From Pelagicoccus mobilis (GTDB lineage: Bacteria > Verrucomicrobiota > Verrucomicrobiia > Opitutales > Opitutaceae), in NCBI RefSeq assembly GCF_016595505.1, contig NZ_JAENIL010000014.1, positions 1-64,000 on the forward strand: a DNA stretch of 64,000 nt, written 5' to 3'. Positions 52,278 to 64,000 of the stretch are shown here, piece by piece. Position 1 is the first letter of the stretch. Each line of letters begins with the position of its first letter. Both the position numbers and the translations under genes were made by a program. The notes beneath the pieces were generated by a model. That model was given only the letters and a program-made list of their open reading frames with translations, searched no databases and was not told the origin of the DNA.

Positions 52278-54032
52278 ATGAATAAGAGCGATATTGCTGA
52301 CGTATTAAACGAGATAGCTACCTTGCTGGAGCTCAAGGGAGAGAACCCTTTCAAAATTCGGGCGTACCAGAATGGAGCTCGTAAACTCGAAACCTTAGAG
52401 AGTGATCTTGCCGATTTGGTTGCAGAGGGGAGATTGAAAGAGGTCGCGGGATTTGGGGACGCATTAGCTCAAAAAATCACTGAGTTACACGAGACGGGAG
52501 GGCTTGAGTTTTTTGAGAAATTGAAAGCGTCAGTCGAACCGGGGTTGGTATCCATGCTTGAGATACCGGGGCTCGGGGCGAAGAAGATTAAGGCCCTGCA
52601 TAAGGAACTGGGGCTAAAGAGCATCGAGGAGCTTAAGGAGGCTTGCGAGAGCGGTTCAGTGGCTTCTTTGAAGGGATTTGGCAAGAAGACTGCGGAGAAG
52701 ATTTTGTCAGGAATCGAGAATCGGGAGGCTTATGGAAAACGTCATTTATGGTGGGATGCTAGGGCTGTCGCCGAACCTGTTCTGGAAGGGCTGAAGGCTC
52801 TTCCGGAAGTAGTGGAGGCTTCTCATGCCGGCAGTTTTAGACGCAAACGCGAGACGGTCGGGGATTTGGATTTTATCGTAGCTTCCGAAACGCCGAAGCC
52901 GATCATGGAGTGGTTTGTCAATCAGGACGACGTAAAGGAAGTGACTGCCCATGGGGAGACTAAGTCGAGTGTGCGTTTCGAGTCTGGGTTGCAAGCGGAT
53001 CTGAGAGTGGTGCCTCCGGCTCAGTTTGCGTTTGCCCTGCATCATTTTACAGGATCGAAGGATCATAATGTTGCCATGCGACAACGAGCTCTGGCGAAGG
53101 GGCTGAGTCTGAGTGAATGGGGGTTGAAGCCGGTCGAAGACGAGGATTTCTCGAATAGCAAAATAGCTAAGTCTGAGGCGGATATCTTTTCGTGCTTGGG
53201 GCTTGAATACGTTCCCCCGGAATTAAGAGAAGGTATGGGGGAGATCGAAATCGCGGAAAATGGTGGCATCCCTAAGTTGTTACGGGGGGATTCGATACGC
53301 GGATCCTTTCACAATCACACGACAGCTTCTGACGGGCGTTGCTCGCTTGAGGAGATGACCGAAGCGGCTGAGACGCTGGGGTGGGAATATTGGGGCACTG
53401 CGGATCACTCGAAGGCGAGCTTCCAGGCGAATGGGTTGGATGACGCAAGAGTGCTTGAGCAGATCAAATCGATAGAAGCTCTCAATGACTCAGGTAGATT
53501 TTCGACGCACGTTTTTGCTGGGATCGAGTGTGATATCTTGGGTGATGGGACCCTGGACCTCGCAGATGAAACGCTTATGGCGTTGGATTACGTCGTGGCT
53601 TCGGTTCACATCTCTATGACTCAAGGTGAGTCAGAAATGACGAAGCGGTTGATTCGGGCAATCGAGCATCCTGCTACCACGATGCTTGGGCATTTGACCG
53701 GGAGAATCCTGCTCAGGCGAGAGGGCTATAAGCTTGATGTCGCAAAGGTGGTTGACGCGGCCATCGCCAATGGAGTGATCATTGAGATCAACGCGAATCC
53801 GAGGAGATTGGATATGGATTGGCGCTTTTGGAGGCAAGCTGCTGACAAGGGGCTCTTGACAAGCATCAACCCGGACGCTCACAGGGCCGAGCATTTTAAG
53901 TTTGTATCAGCTGGCGTGAATACGGCCCGAAAAGGGTGGCTCAGCGAAAAGCATGTTTTCAATACGTTGTCGCTAGCCGAGGTAAAGCAGGCCTTTGCTC
54001 GTCGTCGCCCCGGATTGGATCGTCTAAAGTAA
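52278..54032 (+). CDS. polX: Family X DNA polymerase with PHP domain (PolX)
   Basis: 584 aa, the length of bacterial PolX. N-terminal HhH-type helices (about 1-150, with [16 protein letters not shown] and [15 protein letters not shown]), polymerase palm with catalytic Asp pair D196/D198 (VGDLDFIV) and a third Asp in QADLRVV; C-terminal PHP domain (about 345-584) with the metal-binding HNHTTASDG and TADHSKAS. Such enzymes fill gaps in base excision repair, and the PHP domain gives 3'-5' exonuclease or AP-endonuclease activity. Starts 26 bp after menE. Confidence 0.92.
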   Translation: MNKSDIADVLNEIATLLELKGENPFKIRAYQNGARKLETLESDLADLVAEGRLKEVAGFGDALAQKITELHETGGLEFFEKLKASVEPGLVSMLEIPGLGAKKIKALHKELGLKSIEELKEACESGSVASLKGFGKKTAEKILSGIENREAYGKRHLWWDARAVAEPVLEGLKALPEVVEASHAGSFRRKRETVGDLDFIVASETPKPIMEWFVNQDDVKEVTAHGETKSSVRFESGLQADLRVVPPAQFAFALHHFTGSKDHNVAMRQRALAKGLSLSEWGLKPVEDEDFSNSKIAKSEADIFSCLGLEYVPPELREGMGEIEIAENGGIPKLLRGDSIRGSFHNHTTASDGRCSLEEMTEAAETLGWEYWGTADHSKASFQANGLDDARVLEQIKSIEALNDSGRFSTHVFAGIECDILGDGTLDLADETLMALDYVVASVHISMTQGESEMTKRLIRAIEHPATTMLGHLTGRILLRREGYKLDVAKVVDAAIANGVIIEINANPRRLDMDWRFWRQAADKGLLTSINPDAHRAEHFKFVSAGVNTARKGWLSEKHVFNTLSLAEVKQAFARRRPGLDRLK

Positions 54033-54044
54033 GTTCTCCCGAGC

Positions 54045-54680
54045 TTATTGGTCGGTATCTGTTACCAACATTATCTGGAGGCTGAGGTACTCGGATACGA
54101 TCCTGCACCTTTTCACGAGGTCGGTAGTCTCTAGCGTTTTTTGAAGCATGGGCGAGCTCGTGCAGTAGGTTTGCATAATGAAGTGGCAGAGCATTTCTAG
54201 GTCGTCGATCGCATGGCAGGCGTGTGCCGTTTCGTCGTTGGATGGACCAAATAGCTCATGGAGTGTATCGATTTTTCCAAGTAGATCGACCACTAGCTCC
54301 GCTTCGAGTTCATCTTCCGGGCGGTTTGTAGTGGGAAGTGGGCTAACCGTTAAGAGCGGGTAGGGAAGGTCTTCGTTAACCTGATCGATGTGTACCCGTT
54401 CCGTTCCCTCTAGCATGAGTATAGAGGTGCCGTCAGGATTCTGAGAGCTCATTCGAATAAGGCCGACGGTGGCGACCTCGTGGAGTTTCAGCGTCTCTCC
54501 CGGGAAGCTCAGCTCATTCTCCTGCATCTTGTTTGCGATGGCGAAGAGGCGGTGGCCACCTAGCGAGTCGGCCAACATTTGCCGGTACTTGTCTTCAAAG
54601 ATGCGCAGAGGCATTACCGTTTTGGGCAAAAGCACGACGCCCGGCAGGCTCATGGCCGGGACTTCATCTGGTAGAATCAT
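54045..54680 (-). CDS. Lon N-terminal (LON_substr_bdg) domain protein
   Basis: 211 aa from ATG 54680 (MILPDEVPAMSLPGVVLLPK), chosen because the family begins with a short strand leading to the LPGVVLLP core and AAGG precedes it; the open frame extends to 54803. Contains PLRIFEDKYRQML and LMLEGTERVHI, typical of Lon N-domain proteins that lack protease domains. Role unknown, possibly a chaperone-linked substrate binder. Divergent from dnaK. Confidence 0.82.
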   Translation of the reverse strand: MILPDEVPAMSLPGVVLLPKTVMPLRIFEDKYRQMLADSLGGHRLFAIANKMQENELSFPGETLKLHEVATVGLIRMSSQNPDGTSILMLEGTERVHIDQVNEDLPYPLLTVSPLPTTNRPEDELEAELVVDLLGKIDTLHELFGPSNDETAHACHAIDDLEMLCHFIMQTYCTSSPMLQKTLETTDLVKRCRIVSEYLSLQIMLVTDTDQ

Positions 54681-54926
54681 AAGTGCCTTAGAGTAGCACG
54701 TAATTGCGGATGTTTCCTGCTTGATGTGTGATTTATCAACTTTGTCCCACATGGGCGTGCGAACTGCCCATAATTGTAAAAAAGTGAGACACGGGTGTGA
54801 CATAGTGACATCGTTGTGGGGGGCAAAACGAAGGTGAATAGCATGCTTTGGATTTATAAGTGTAAGAATAGCAGTGGGTAATGGGTTCGGTGTTGTTCGT
54901 GGTACACCCTTTGCTTATGGGCCGGC

Positions 54927-56882
<1,956 letters not shown>

Positions 56883-56895
56883 TATTCGAAATTTC

Positions 56896-56925
56896 GGGAC
56901 GTTCCAATTGGTTTTGGAGCGTCCC
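56896..56925 (+). terminator. Possible terminator after dnaK
   Basis: Stem GGGACGTTCCAA/TTGGAGCGTCCC with one internal mismatch, followed by TTGTTATT. The T-run is short, so partial readthrough into groES is possible. Confidence 0.55.
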
Positions 56926-56974
56926 TTGTTATTCATTTAATCAATCACATAATCTAACAAAACGATAACTCAAA

Positions 56975-57283
56975 ATGAGCGCATCAACATCAGTGAAAGT
57001 AAAACCCCTAGGTGATCGCGTGCTTATCAAGCACATCGAAGAAGAAGAACAAGTTCGTGGTGGTATCTATATCCCAGATTCCGCTAAGGAAAAGCCACAA
57101 GAAGCGGAAGTAATCGCTCTCGGAACTGGCTCCAAGGACGCAGAGGGAAACGCTATCGGCTTCAACGTTAAGGTTGGCGACCGCGTTCTCACTAGCAAGT
57201 ACGGCGGCACAGAGGTTAAGGTTGACGGTCAAACGTACCTCCTCGTTCGCGAAGACGACATCCTCGGTATCATCGAAGCGTAA
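56975..57283 (+). CDS. groES: Co-chaperonin GroES
   Basis: 102 aa, heptameric lid of the GroEL cage. Family pattern: [16 protein letters not shown], mobile-loop region [39 protein letters not shown] and the end REDDILGII. Precedes groEL by 53 bp in the same direction. Confidence 0.97.
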   Translation: MSASTSVKVKPLGDRVLIKHIEEEEQVRGGIYIPDSAKEKPQEAEVIALGTGSKDAEGNAIGFNVKVGDRVLTSKYGGTEVKVDGQTYLLVREDDILGIIEA

Positions 57284-57330
57284 GCTCGGCGATCTTCACT
57301 CAGTAACCAATAATTAATTACACACTTTAA

Positions 57331-58986
<1,656 letters not shown>

Positions 58987-59028
58987 TCGCCTTTCTAATA
59001 CATCCCAAGTTTAGTACTAAACGCTTTC

Positions 59029-59058
59029 AAGCGGTCCCGGATCCGGGGCCGCTTTTTT
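59029..59058 (+). terminator. Rho-independent terminator after groEL
   Basis: Stem AAGCGG-CCCGG/CCGGG-CCGCTT followed by six T; the arms have one unpaired position each. Confidence 0.85.
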
Positions 59059-59117
59059 GTGCTTTATTTGGAGCTGCGAGATGCTTGGTGCGAGAGGGCA
59101 TCTACCGACACGCACGC

Positions 59118-59876
59118 CTATCTCTTGGCTAAGATCGCAGCTAGGATGAGGGCGATTCCTGCAGCTAGAGACTCAAATAGGTAGTGACTGGCGTCTGGGA
59201 CAGGGCTTGGTTTTGCAGGGGGATTGTATTCCTTAAAGGCGGGCAGGGCGGCCGCGGGCGTGGCGTGCGTGTCCATCAGTACTCCGTAGACTCTGATTGA
59301 GCTTATTTTGAATTTTGAGGACTGGCCAAATAGGACGGAAGAGCTGCTATTCGGTTTTGAAAAGGTGGCGTCTTTGGAGGAGCCGGATTTCAGGTCAGGA
59401 TTAATGACGAGATCTCCCTCTCCAAACTGTAGTCCATAGTCCGCCGGATTTAGTCTGGTCTTTCCGGTTCGCCCGCTATCTCTCTCCCACTTTTTCTGTT
59501 TGTTGAGATCGAAAATGAATCGTCCCGGGCTCCTTTCGTAGCTGCCGAATATGGATTTCCATTTGTAGGGATTGTAGCCTCCGATGATGCGGGGGCTACG
59601 ATCATAAGGCGCTTCTGCTTCTATGATTGTCACTGTTCGGCCTGCTTTATCGACCGCTTCGTGAAGCTCTTTGGCAGTGATTGTGTTATATCTTTGTGAA
59701 GAGGTGTTGTATTCGAACAGCAAGTGCAGGCCCTTCGTCTTTGAAGGGAGCCAGGATCGTACGATCGCTAATTGCTCGGATTCGCTAAGCTGCCGTGAAT
59801 CGGCATTTGTGAAATCAAATGGAGAGAGTACGACAGCGATGGCGACCCACAAAATGTTTGGGAGAGTGAGGCGCAT
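59118..59876 (-). CDS. TLDc-like secreted protein with VPDSG/PEP-CTERM-type sorting tail
   Basis: 252 aa. Signal segment at about 4-25 (LPNILWVAIAVVLSPFDFTNA). The middle (about 85-205) reads like a TLDc domain: IIGGYNPYKWKSIFGSYERS, GRFIFDLNK and FGEGDLVI. The C-terminus has VPDASHYLFESLAAGIALIL (227-246) then AAILAKR: a short VPD motif, a hydrophobic helix and a basic end, the layout of PEP-CTERM and VPDSG-CTERM exosortase/archaeosortase substrates. Probably sorted to the cell surface. No exosortase gene is in the window. Confidence 0.75.
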   Translation of the reverse strand: MRLTLPNILWVAIAVVLSPFDFTNADSRQLSESEQLAIVRSWLPSKTKGLHLLFEYNTSSQRYNTITAKELHEAVDKAGRTVTIIEAEAPYDRSPRIIGGYNPYKWKSIFGSYERSPGRFIFDLNKQKKWERDSGRTGKTRLNPADYGLQFGEGDLVINPDLKSGSSKDATFSKPNSSSSVLFGQSSKFKISSIRVYGVLMDTHATPAAALPAFKEYNPPAKPSPVPDASHYLFESLAAGIALILAAILAKR

Positions 59877-60126
59877 CTGACTGTGTGTTTTGTGACTTAA
59901 TTATACACGATATGTTTCGTATTCAAAGTCTTATGCGTTCGGTTTAAACCTGATTTACCTAAACGTCTTGGTTTATACTGTAGCGAGTCTTAGGTAGTTT
60001 TCTTCACGCGTTAGCTTGCCTAAGTTTCGGTATAAGACTGATGGATACTTTTTAGTGGAATACCTGATCTTGGATACTGTTTCGCACTATTTTCTACTTC
60101 CCGTCTGCATTATGAATGGGATAGGA

Positions 60127-61137
60127 TTATGTTCCGAGCAGGGATTGGAATCCCATTAAGCCAAGGGGGGAGCCGTTGAAAATGAACAGACAACGCGATT
60201 TCTCAGTGAGGCTTTGGGAGTCTTCGATCATGCTTTGGAAGTGCTTCACTGAGTAGGTTGGATCCATGAGAAGCCCATGGTTTCTGGCGATTTCTCGGCA
60301 CGATTTGATCAGTGATTTGCTGATTGAACCAAATTTTGGAGACAATGCTGGGCGTCTGAACTCGATGGTGCAGCTAGGCTCTGTGCTGATTTGCGAGCCC
60401 ATATTGAGCGTCTTCCTCGTTTGGGTTAGCTTCTCTTTGAATGTTGCCTCGTTGCCTGCGATCAATGTGACAACGAGGGTTCGTGATTTTGCAATTTGGG
60501 GTGCTAGAAATTCTAATCCGAGGATGAGAGCGATCGCTGTGAGTCCTGTGCCGCAATCAATGTAAATACGATCAAAGAATACGCCATTCTGTATTTCATT
60601 ATCTAATACGCTTTCTGCGAGGGTAAGTCCTCCTGGTAGGGCTTCCGGAACGAAAGCTCCTTCTGGAAGCAAGAAAAAGGGCAGGCCGGATTTGGATAGA
60701 TGCTTTTCTGCTATAGATGATGCGCTGTCCCATGCATCTCTTGAGATCGATATCTTTTCTTTCTCGGACAAGAGCATATCCAGCAAGAGCGAGTTGCCGC
60801 GTAAGGTCTTGTCCGCTGCCTCTCTGATAAATGCTATCGGTTGTATGTCGTTCTCTTTGAGAAGTTGGGAAAGCCCGACGAGATTGTTGGAGTTCGGTCC
60901 GCCAATCAAACCTACCACTTTTATACCTTTTTCTTTGAAATAGGGAACTAGGCTGGAGTATTTGCGGAGTTTTGAACCGGCTACGCCAGCGCTGAGCTCA
61001 TCTTCGCGTTTTATCCAAATTTCGGATTCTTGTGATTTGCAGAGGACATAAGACCGTGTGCTTTTTACGAGCGAGTAATCAATCTTGGAGCTGACTGACT
61101 GGGGTAGAGTTGGTGGCTTCAGGAAAGGTTGTTCCAT
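60127..61137 (-). CDS. PLP-dependent enzyme, ACC-deaminase/D-cysteine-desulfhydrase family
   Basis: 336 aa, fold-type II. The family lysine is expected in VAGSKLRKYSSL (K56); GGPNSNNLVGL binds the substrate carboxylate and DCGTGLTAIALILG the cofactor phosphate. Similar enzymes act on 1-aminocyclopropane-1-carboxylate or D-cysteine; which one cannot be told. Cytosolic. The gene overlaps the following GSCFA gene by 19 bp. Confidence 0.8.
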   Translation of the reverse strand: MEQPFLKPPTLPQSVSSKIDYSLVKSTRSYVLCKSQESEIWIKREDELSAGVAGSKLRKYSSLVPYFKEKGIKVVGLIGGPNSNNLVGLSQLLKENDIQPIAFIREAADKTLRGNSLLLDMLLSEKEKISISRDAWDSASSIAEKHLSKSGLPFFLLPEGAFVPEALPGGLTLAESVLDNEIQNGVFFDRIYIDCGTGLTAIALILGLEFLAPQIAKSRTLVVTLIAGNEATFKEKLTQTRKTLNMGSQISTEPSCTIEFRRPALSPKFGSISKSLIKSCREIARNHGLLMDPTYSVKHFQSMIEDSQSLTEKSRCLFIFNGSPLGLMGFQSLLGT

Positions 61138-62093
61138 TTCTCAAGGAGTGGGTCGGTGTCGAGTCCTCTATTCGATAACGATTCTATTTGCTCTAAGAGT
61201 TTTCTGTGGAACTGACGATTCGCTTTTGTCTCTGGGTGTGTTGGACTATGCGCAAGGGAGTTTTGCAAGGTCCGTATCTCTTCAAACAAGGACCAATCCG
61301 ATTTGGAAAGATAGGCCTTTAGGAAGTGTTCCCAGATGAATTGGACCGCTTCTGAGGAAGGGTGAGCAAGGTCGTTTGCGTAAAATCTATAATCTCTCAG
61401 CTCGTCGTTCAGAATTTCGTATGCGGGGAAGTATTCGATATTTGGTGACGATTGAGCCAAGCGGTCTGCCGCTAGTAGTAGGGAGGCTTTGCTAAGGTTG
61501 TTCTCGTGCAGACCGTCTTTGAGGTGGCGGACGGGACTGACGGTTAGGCAAACTTTCAGCTGCGGAGAGTTGGCGAGCAGGCGATTAAAGGTTGTTTTGA
61601 GCTTTGAAGCGATTTCTTGAGGCTGGAGGAGTCTCTTCTGGAAATCCTTCAAAGGGCGTTTGTGATTGTGGCCAACTACCTCCTTTGAATCTTGAATTTC
61701 ATAGACCCAAGCCGACCCTAGCGAGATGATGAGCAGTTGGCTCTCGGCTAGCTTATCTCGCAATTGGGCAAGAGACTTATTTGCGTTCTCTAAACTAGTT
61801 TCGAGTGTCGTGCTAGCGAGGGAACTATGGACTAGGTTGTGCCTCCACAGTTCTAGATGCCAAAAGAATTCTCCCTCTTCAAAACGTGTTTGCTCAACTG
61901 CCCGGTCTAACAAAGCGGCTATGGCCAAAGGGTTGAAAACCGTTCCGAATGGATTGGATACGCACAAAAAAAGGTGATCGGCCAATTTTGTGCCGATCTC
62001 GTCCGCGAAACAGGACCCAAGAGTGAGCAAACCGCTCGAGTAGTCGAATTGGCTTTGCGGACGAGGGATCTCAACTTCGGTCCGAAAATTCAT
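61119..62093 (-). CDS. GSCFA-domain protein
   Basis: 324 aa from ATG 62093 (MNFRTEVEIPRPQSQFDYSS), where GSCFA proteins usually start; the open frame begins at 62216. The name motif LTLGSCFADEIG lies at about residues 23-34, with further family segments NPFGTVFNPLAI, ISLGSAWVYE, TVSPVRHLKDG and FYANDLAHPSS. The family shows an SGNH-hydrolase-like pattern (Ser in GSC, Asp/His in NDLAHP), so an esterase or acyltransferase role is possible. Overlaps the PLP enzyme gene, and follows the pseudopilin gene. Confidence 0.8.
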   Translation of the reverse strand: MNFRTEVEIPRPQSQFDYSSGLLTLGSCFADEIGTKLADHLFLCVSNPFGTVFNPLAIAALLDRAVEQTRFEEGEFFWHLELWRHNLVHSSLASTTLETSLENANKSLAQLRDKLAESQLLIISLGSAWVYEIQDSKEVVGHNHKRPLKDFQKRLLQPQEIASKLKTTFNRLLANSPQLKVCLTVSPVRHLKDGLHENNLSKASLLLAADRLAQSSPNIEYFPAYEILNDELRDYRFYANDLAHPSSEAVQFIWEHFLKAYLSKSDWSLFEEIRTLQNSLAHSPTHPETKANRQFHRKLLEQIESLSNRGLDTDPLLEKWNNLS

Positions 62094-62235
62094 CGATCTT
62101 CGGGAAAGCTCGGCGTCTGAGCTTTCGTTAAGCAGGCGCTCGCATGAGAATGTTGGTTTCCCGCGAAATGGGTATTCGGATACATGCCTCTTGAATGAGG
62201 CAAACGCGCGAAACAAACAAGATAGAAGGGCGTCG

Positions 62236-62712
62236 CTATTCCTCTATGATGTAACTGACGTGGTCCTCGCTGACTCTGACAAAGCTGCCGGTGCTGAGGT
62301 TTCCGTCGTCGATGAGCCTATCGATAGACAAGATTGTTTCGTTGTCGACGCTGTGTCCATGGATGGAGACCGCAGCGGTAAAGCCCATTGCTTGGTAATC
62401 CCAGTCCCATTGTCCGCCTATTGCGGTGATGTCGGTCCAGGTTCCCTTTCCGAGCTGATCATCCATGCCTGTGGGGATAGTGGATGGATAACCATCGGAT
62501 GGCCAAACTCCTGTGCTCAAGTTGTAGAGCGAAAATTGGTCCGCGAACTTCTTGAAGTCGCTCGCGGTACGAGAGGCGACGGAGTTCCTTTTAGACTGAG
62601 TGAAGCCGGGAATCGCGATAGATGCGAGCAGTCCGACGATAACGACTACCACCATGATCTCGACAAGGGTGAAACCATTGCGAGAGTTTGAAATGCGTCT
62701 TCCCTTTTTCAT
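62236..62712 (-). CDS. Type II/IV pseudopilin (prepilin-like)
   Basis: 158 aa. Class III signal peptide: short basic leader then GFTLVEIMVVVVIVGLLASIAI, cut after the Gly at residue 13 so the mature chain begins with Phe (FTLVE), with the conserved Glu at mature position 5. The C-terminal beta domain includes WDWDYQAMGFTAAVSI. Such proteins form pseudopili of type II secretion or type IV pili; which machine is unknown. Confidence 0.85.
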   Translation of the reverse strand: MKKGRRISNSRNGFTLVEIMVVVVIVGLLASIAIPGFTQSKRNSVASRTASDFKKFADQFSLYNLSTGVWPSDGYPSTIPTGMDDQLGKGTWTDITAIGGQWDWDYQAMGFTAAVSIHGHSVDNETILSIDRLIDDGNLSTGSFVRVSEDHVSYIIEE

Positions 62713-62847
62713 GTACCGGACGTGGATCGCTAGAAATCCGGTAAACTGAATGTAATTGCGGAGGGATACTAGGAGGAGACGGAAAATTGCTTCCGGGGTA
62801 AGTGGAATCGATACTCGAGGTTCGCCTTGAGTGAGTACTGTTCGCCT

Positions 62848-64000
62848 TTAGTTTTGTGATTGGACGAGCTTTGGGCGAACGAAGAGACAATCGGAGAAAG
62901 GAACAAACAGCTCGATCTTCTGCTCCGTTTCGAGGTGGTTGATCGCGCTCCCTTCGTGGTCGATATCATTCCAGTTAGTCATGTCCTGGCTGCATTCGAA
63001 CGCGATCTGGTAGCCAAGAGATTGGGCAGGAATGAGCTCTGCGGATTGTGACTTCTGATGGGTGTAGAGGATTCCTTTTACATTGCCTCGAGACGTTTGA
63101 GTCATGCTTGTCCATTGAAAATCGAGAGTCGGTTCGAGGATGACTTCGCGGTTGAAGGAGGAGTTCGTGTCGAGCGTAGCTGAGATTTGTCCTTTGCCGT
63201 TTATGGACTTGGGAGTGATGCGTGTATCGTGAATTGCGAGGCCGTTTGGTAGCAATTGCTCAAGCTCAGAGGAGAAGTGAGGGAGAAGGTCAACGGTTCC
63301 CAATTCCTCCGACCAAACGATTGGGGAAGCTCCATTCGCCAAGGAGGCAGTGCCAGCGACGATGTTGTTTTCGTTGATCGCGTGGGCCTTGGTGGAGCGA
63401 AGGCTTGAATTTGAGGGTGCTGGGATGATTTTGCCTTCGAACGTATCCAGATTGAAGATGTATGCTTGTTGATCCATTTCGCCGACGAGTGTTGACGAAT
63501 TATTTACATCGCGAGCCGTGATATGGGTTTTAGAGGAGAAAAACTCAGGGGCGAGATCCGCTAGTTTGGCGTTTCCAGCTTCTGGGGTGTATGCGAATGC
63601 TTGCTCTGTGTAGACACTGTGCGAACCGAGGAAATTGCGATATGTCCCGACAACCAGTCCTTTTTCGTTCACTGCGTTTGGAACGGTGTGACTGAGTCCT
63701 TCGTAGCTAGAAAGGGAGGGGATATCTGTTCGTCCGGTTTCGAAGGACCAAGTGAACGCTGTATTTCCTGCTGGTGTCTCTCCTGTGTATTCTGTCGTCG
63801 TTCCGACAGAGAGTCCTGCATTGTTGATTCCGTAGAGGTAGGTTGAACCGGCTCCCAGAGCGGATCGGCTTCCAAGATCGCTCAAGTCGGCGATGCCGTT
63901 GCTGGGATCCCAATAGAATGGGAAGGTGTCGAAACGTGAGCCAGACTCGTCGCTAATGCGGTAGGTCTTTGTGCCGACGACTTCCTGGAAGGAGTTGATC
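62848..64000 (-). CDS. HAF-repeat-type extracellular protein (5' end outside window)
   Basis: The frame is open to position 64000, so the visible 384 codons are the C-terminal part. It has repeats of the HAF type: YGINNAGLSVG, NAVNEKGLVVGTYR, DVNNSSTLVGEM and HAINENNIVAGT, each predicting a beta-propeller blade. The C-terminus resembles the closing domain of other secreted proteins in this window (SQDMTNWND). An internal TTG at 63885 is not the real start. Likely secreted; function unknown. Confidence 0.7.
   Translation of the reverse strand, partial: INSFQEVVGTKTYRISDESGSRFDTFPFYWDPSNGIADLSDLGSRSALGAGSTYLYGINNAGLSVGTTTEYTGETPAGNTAFTWSFETGRTDIPSLSSYEGLSHTVPNAVNEKGLVVGTYRNFLGSHSVYTEQAFAYTPEAGNAKLADLAPEFFSSKTHITARDVNNSSTLVGEMDQQAYIFNLDTFEGKIIPAPSNSSLRSTKAHAINENNIVAGTASLANGASPIVWSEELGTVDLLPHFSSELEQLLPNGLAIHDTRITPKSINGKGQISATLDTNSSFNREVILEPTLDFQWTSMTQTSRGNVKGILYTHQKSQSAELIPAQSLGYQIAFECSQDMTNWNDIDHEGSAINHLETEQKIELFVPFSDCLFVRPKLVQSQN

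Noticed and set aside
62751-62773. Possible fifth copy of the promoter element before the pseudopilin gene
   Set aside because: AGTATCCC and a CAATTA stretch resemble parts of the element, but the CTCTTGC core is absent.

Overview
The window (about 52% GC by eye) is chromosomal DNA that looks like a marine Verrucomicrobiota of the Opitutales type (Pelagicoccus/Puniceicoccaceae-like). This is inference from gene content: an agarase/porphyranase-like glycosidase, a DUF1080 protein, giant subtilisins with Ig-like domains, a C-terminal sorting tail of the VPDSG/PEP-CTERM type, DIDGE-repeat proteins, and palindromic intergenic repeats. No transposase, prophage or CRISPR array was seen.

Layout. 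1-5.8 kb: small membrane and secreted proteins, a NYN/OST-HTH RNA-binding protein and a secreted DIDGE-repeat protein, all on the minus strand, with repeat-rich gaps. 6.4-10.1 kb: a three-gene acyl-CoA carboxylase operon (carboxyltransferase, biotin carboxylase, biotin carrier). 10.1-25.7 kb: a SnoaL-like protein and two giant secreted S8 peptidases (1928 and about 2597 aa) flanking a DoxX-like protein and a 54-aa membrane protein. 26.2-33.2 kb: GH86-like glycosidase, DAHP synthase, a DUF1080 protein, a DASS symporter, a one-repeat voltage-gated channel with an unusually acidic filter, and tRNA-Ala(GGC). 33.3-40.8 kb: a two-gene histidine kinase module, a DinB-like protein, an NRDE protein and a hydrolase-like/DedA/ATP-grasp fusion. 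40.7-47 kb: two lipoproteins divergent from a four-gene operon (ExbB/MotA-like channel, Hsp70/actin-like protein, two VWA proteins whose transmembrane start resembles ExbD/TolR). 47-54.7 kb: pyrE, a small membrane protein, guaB, menC-menE, polX and a Lon-N-domain protein. 54.9-59 kb: dnaK, groES and groEL. 59-64 kb: a TLDc-like protein with a sorting tail, a PLP enzyme, a GSCFA protein, a pseudopilin and a HAF-type protein cut by the window end.

The strongest candidate for an undescribed system is the operon at 42403-46951. Two VWA proteins share the stretch TEVFSLSFLDC at the same residues, placing an Asp at the start of a single transmembrane helix as in ExbD/TolR/MotB, next to an ExbB-like channel and an ATPase-fold protein. 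This suggests an ion-driven envelope motor whose periplasmic part is a pair of VWA domains, one with a normal MIDAS and one with a degenerate MIDAS. Other notable points: a voltage-gated channel with filter TLEDWTD, a shared 30-bp promoter element ahead of four minus-strand genes, a hairpin repeat family with a compensatory base pair, and a perfect palindrome placed between putative -35 and -10 boxes.
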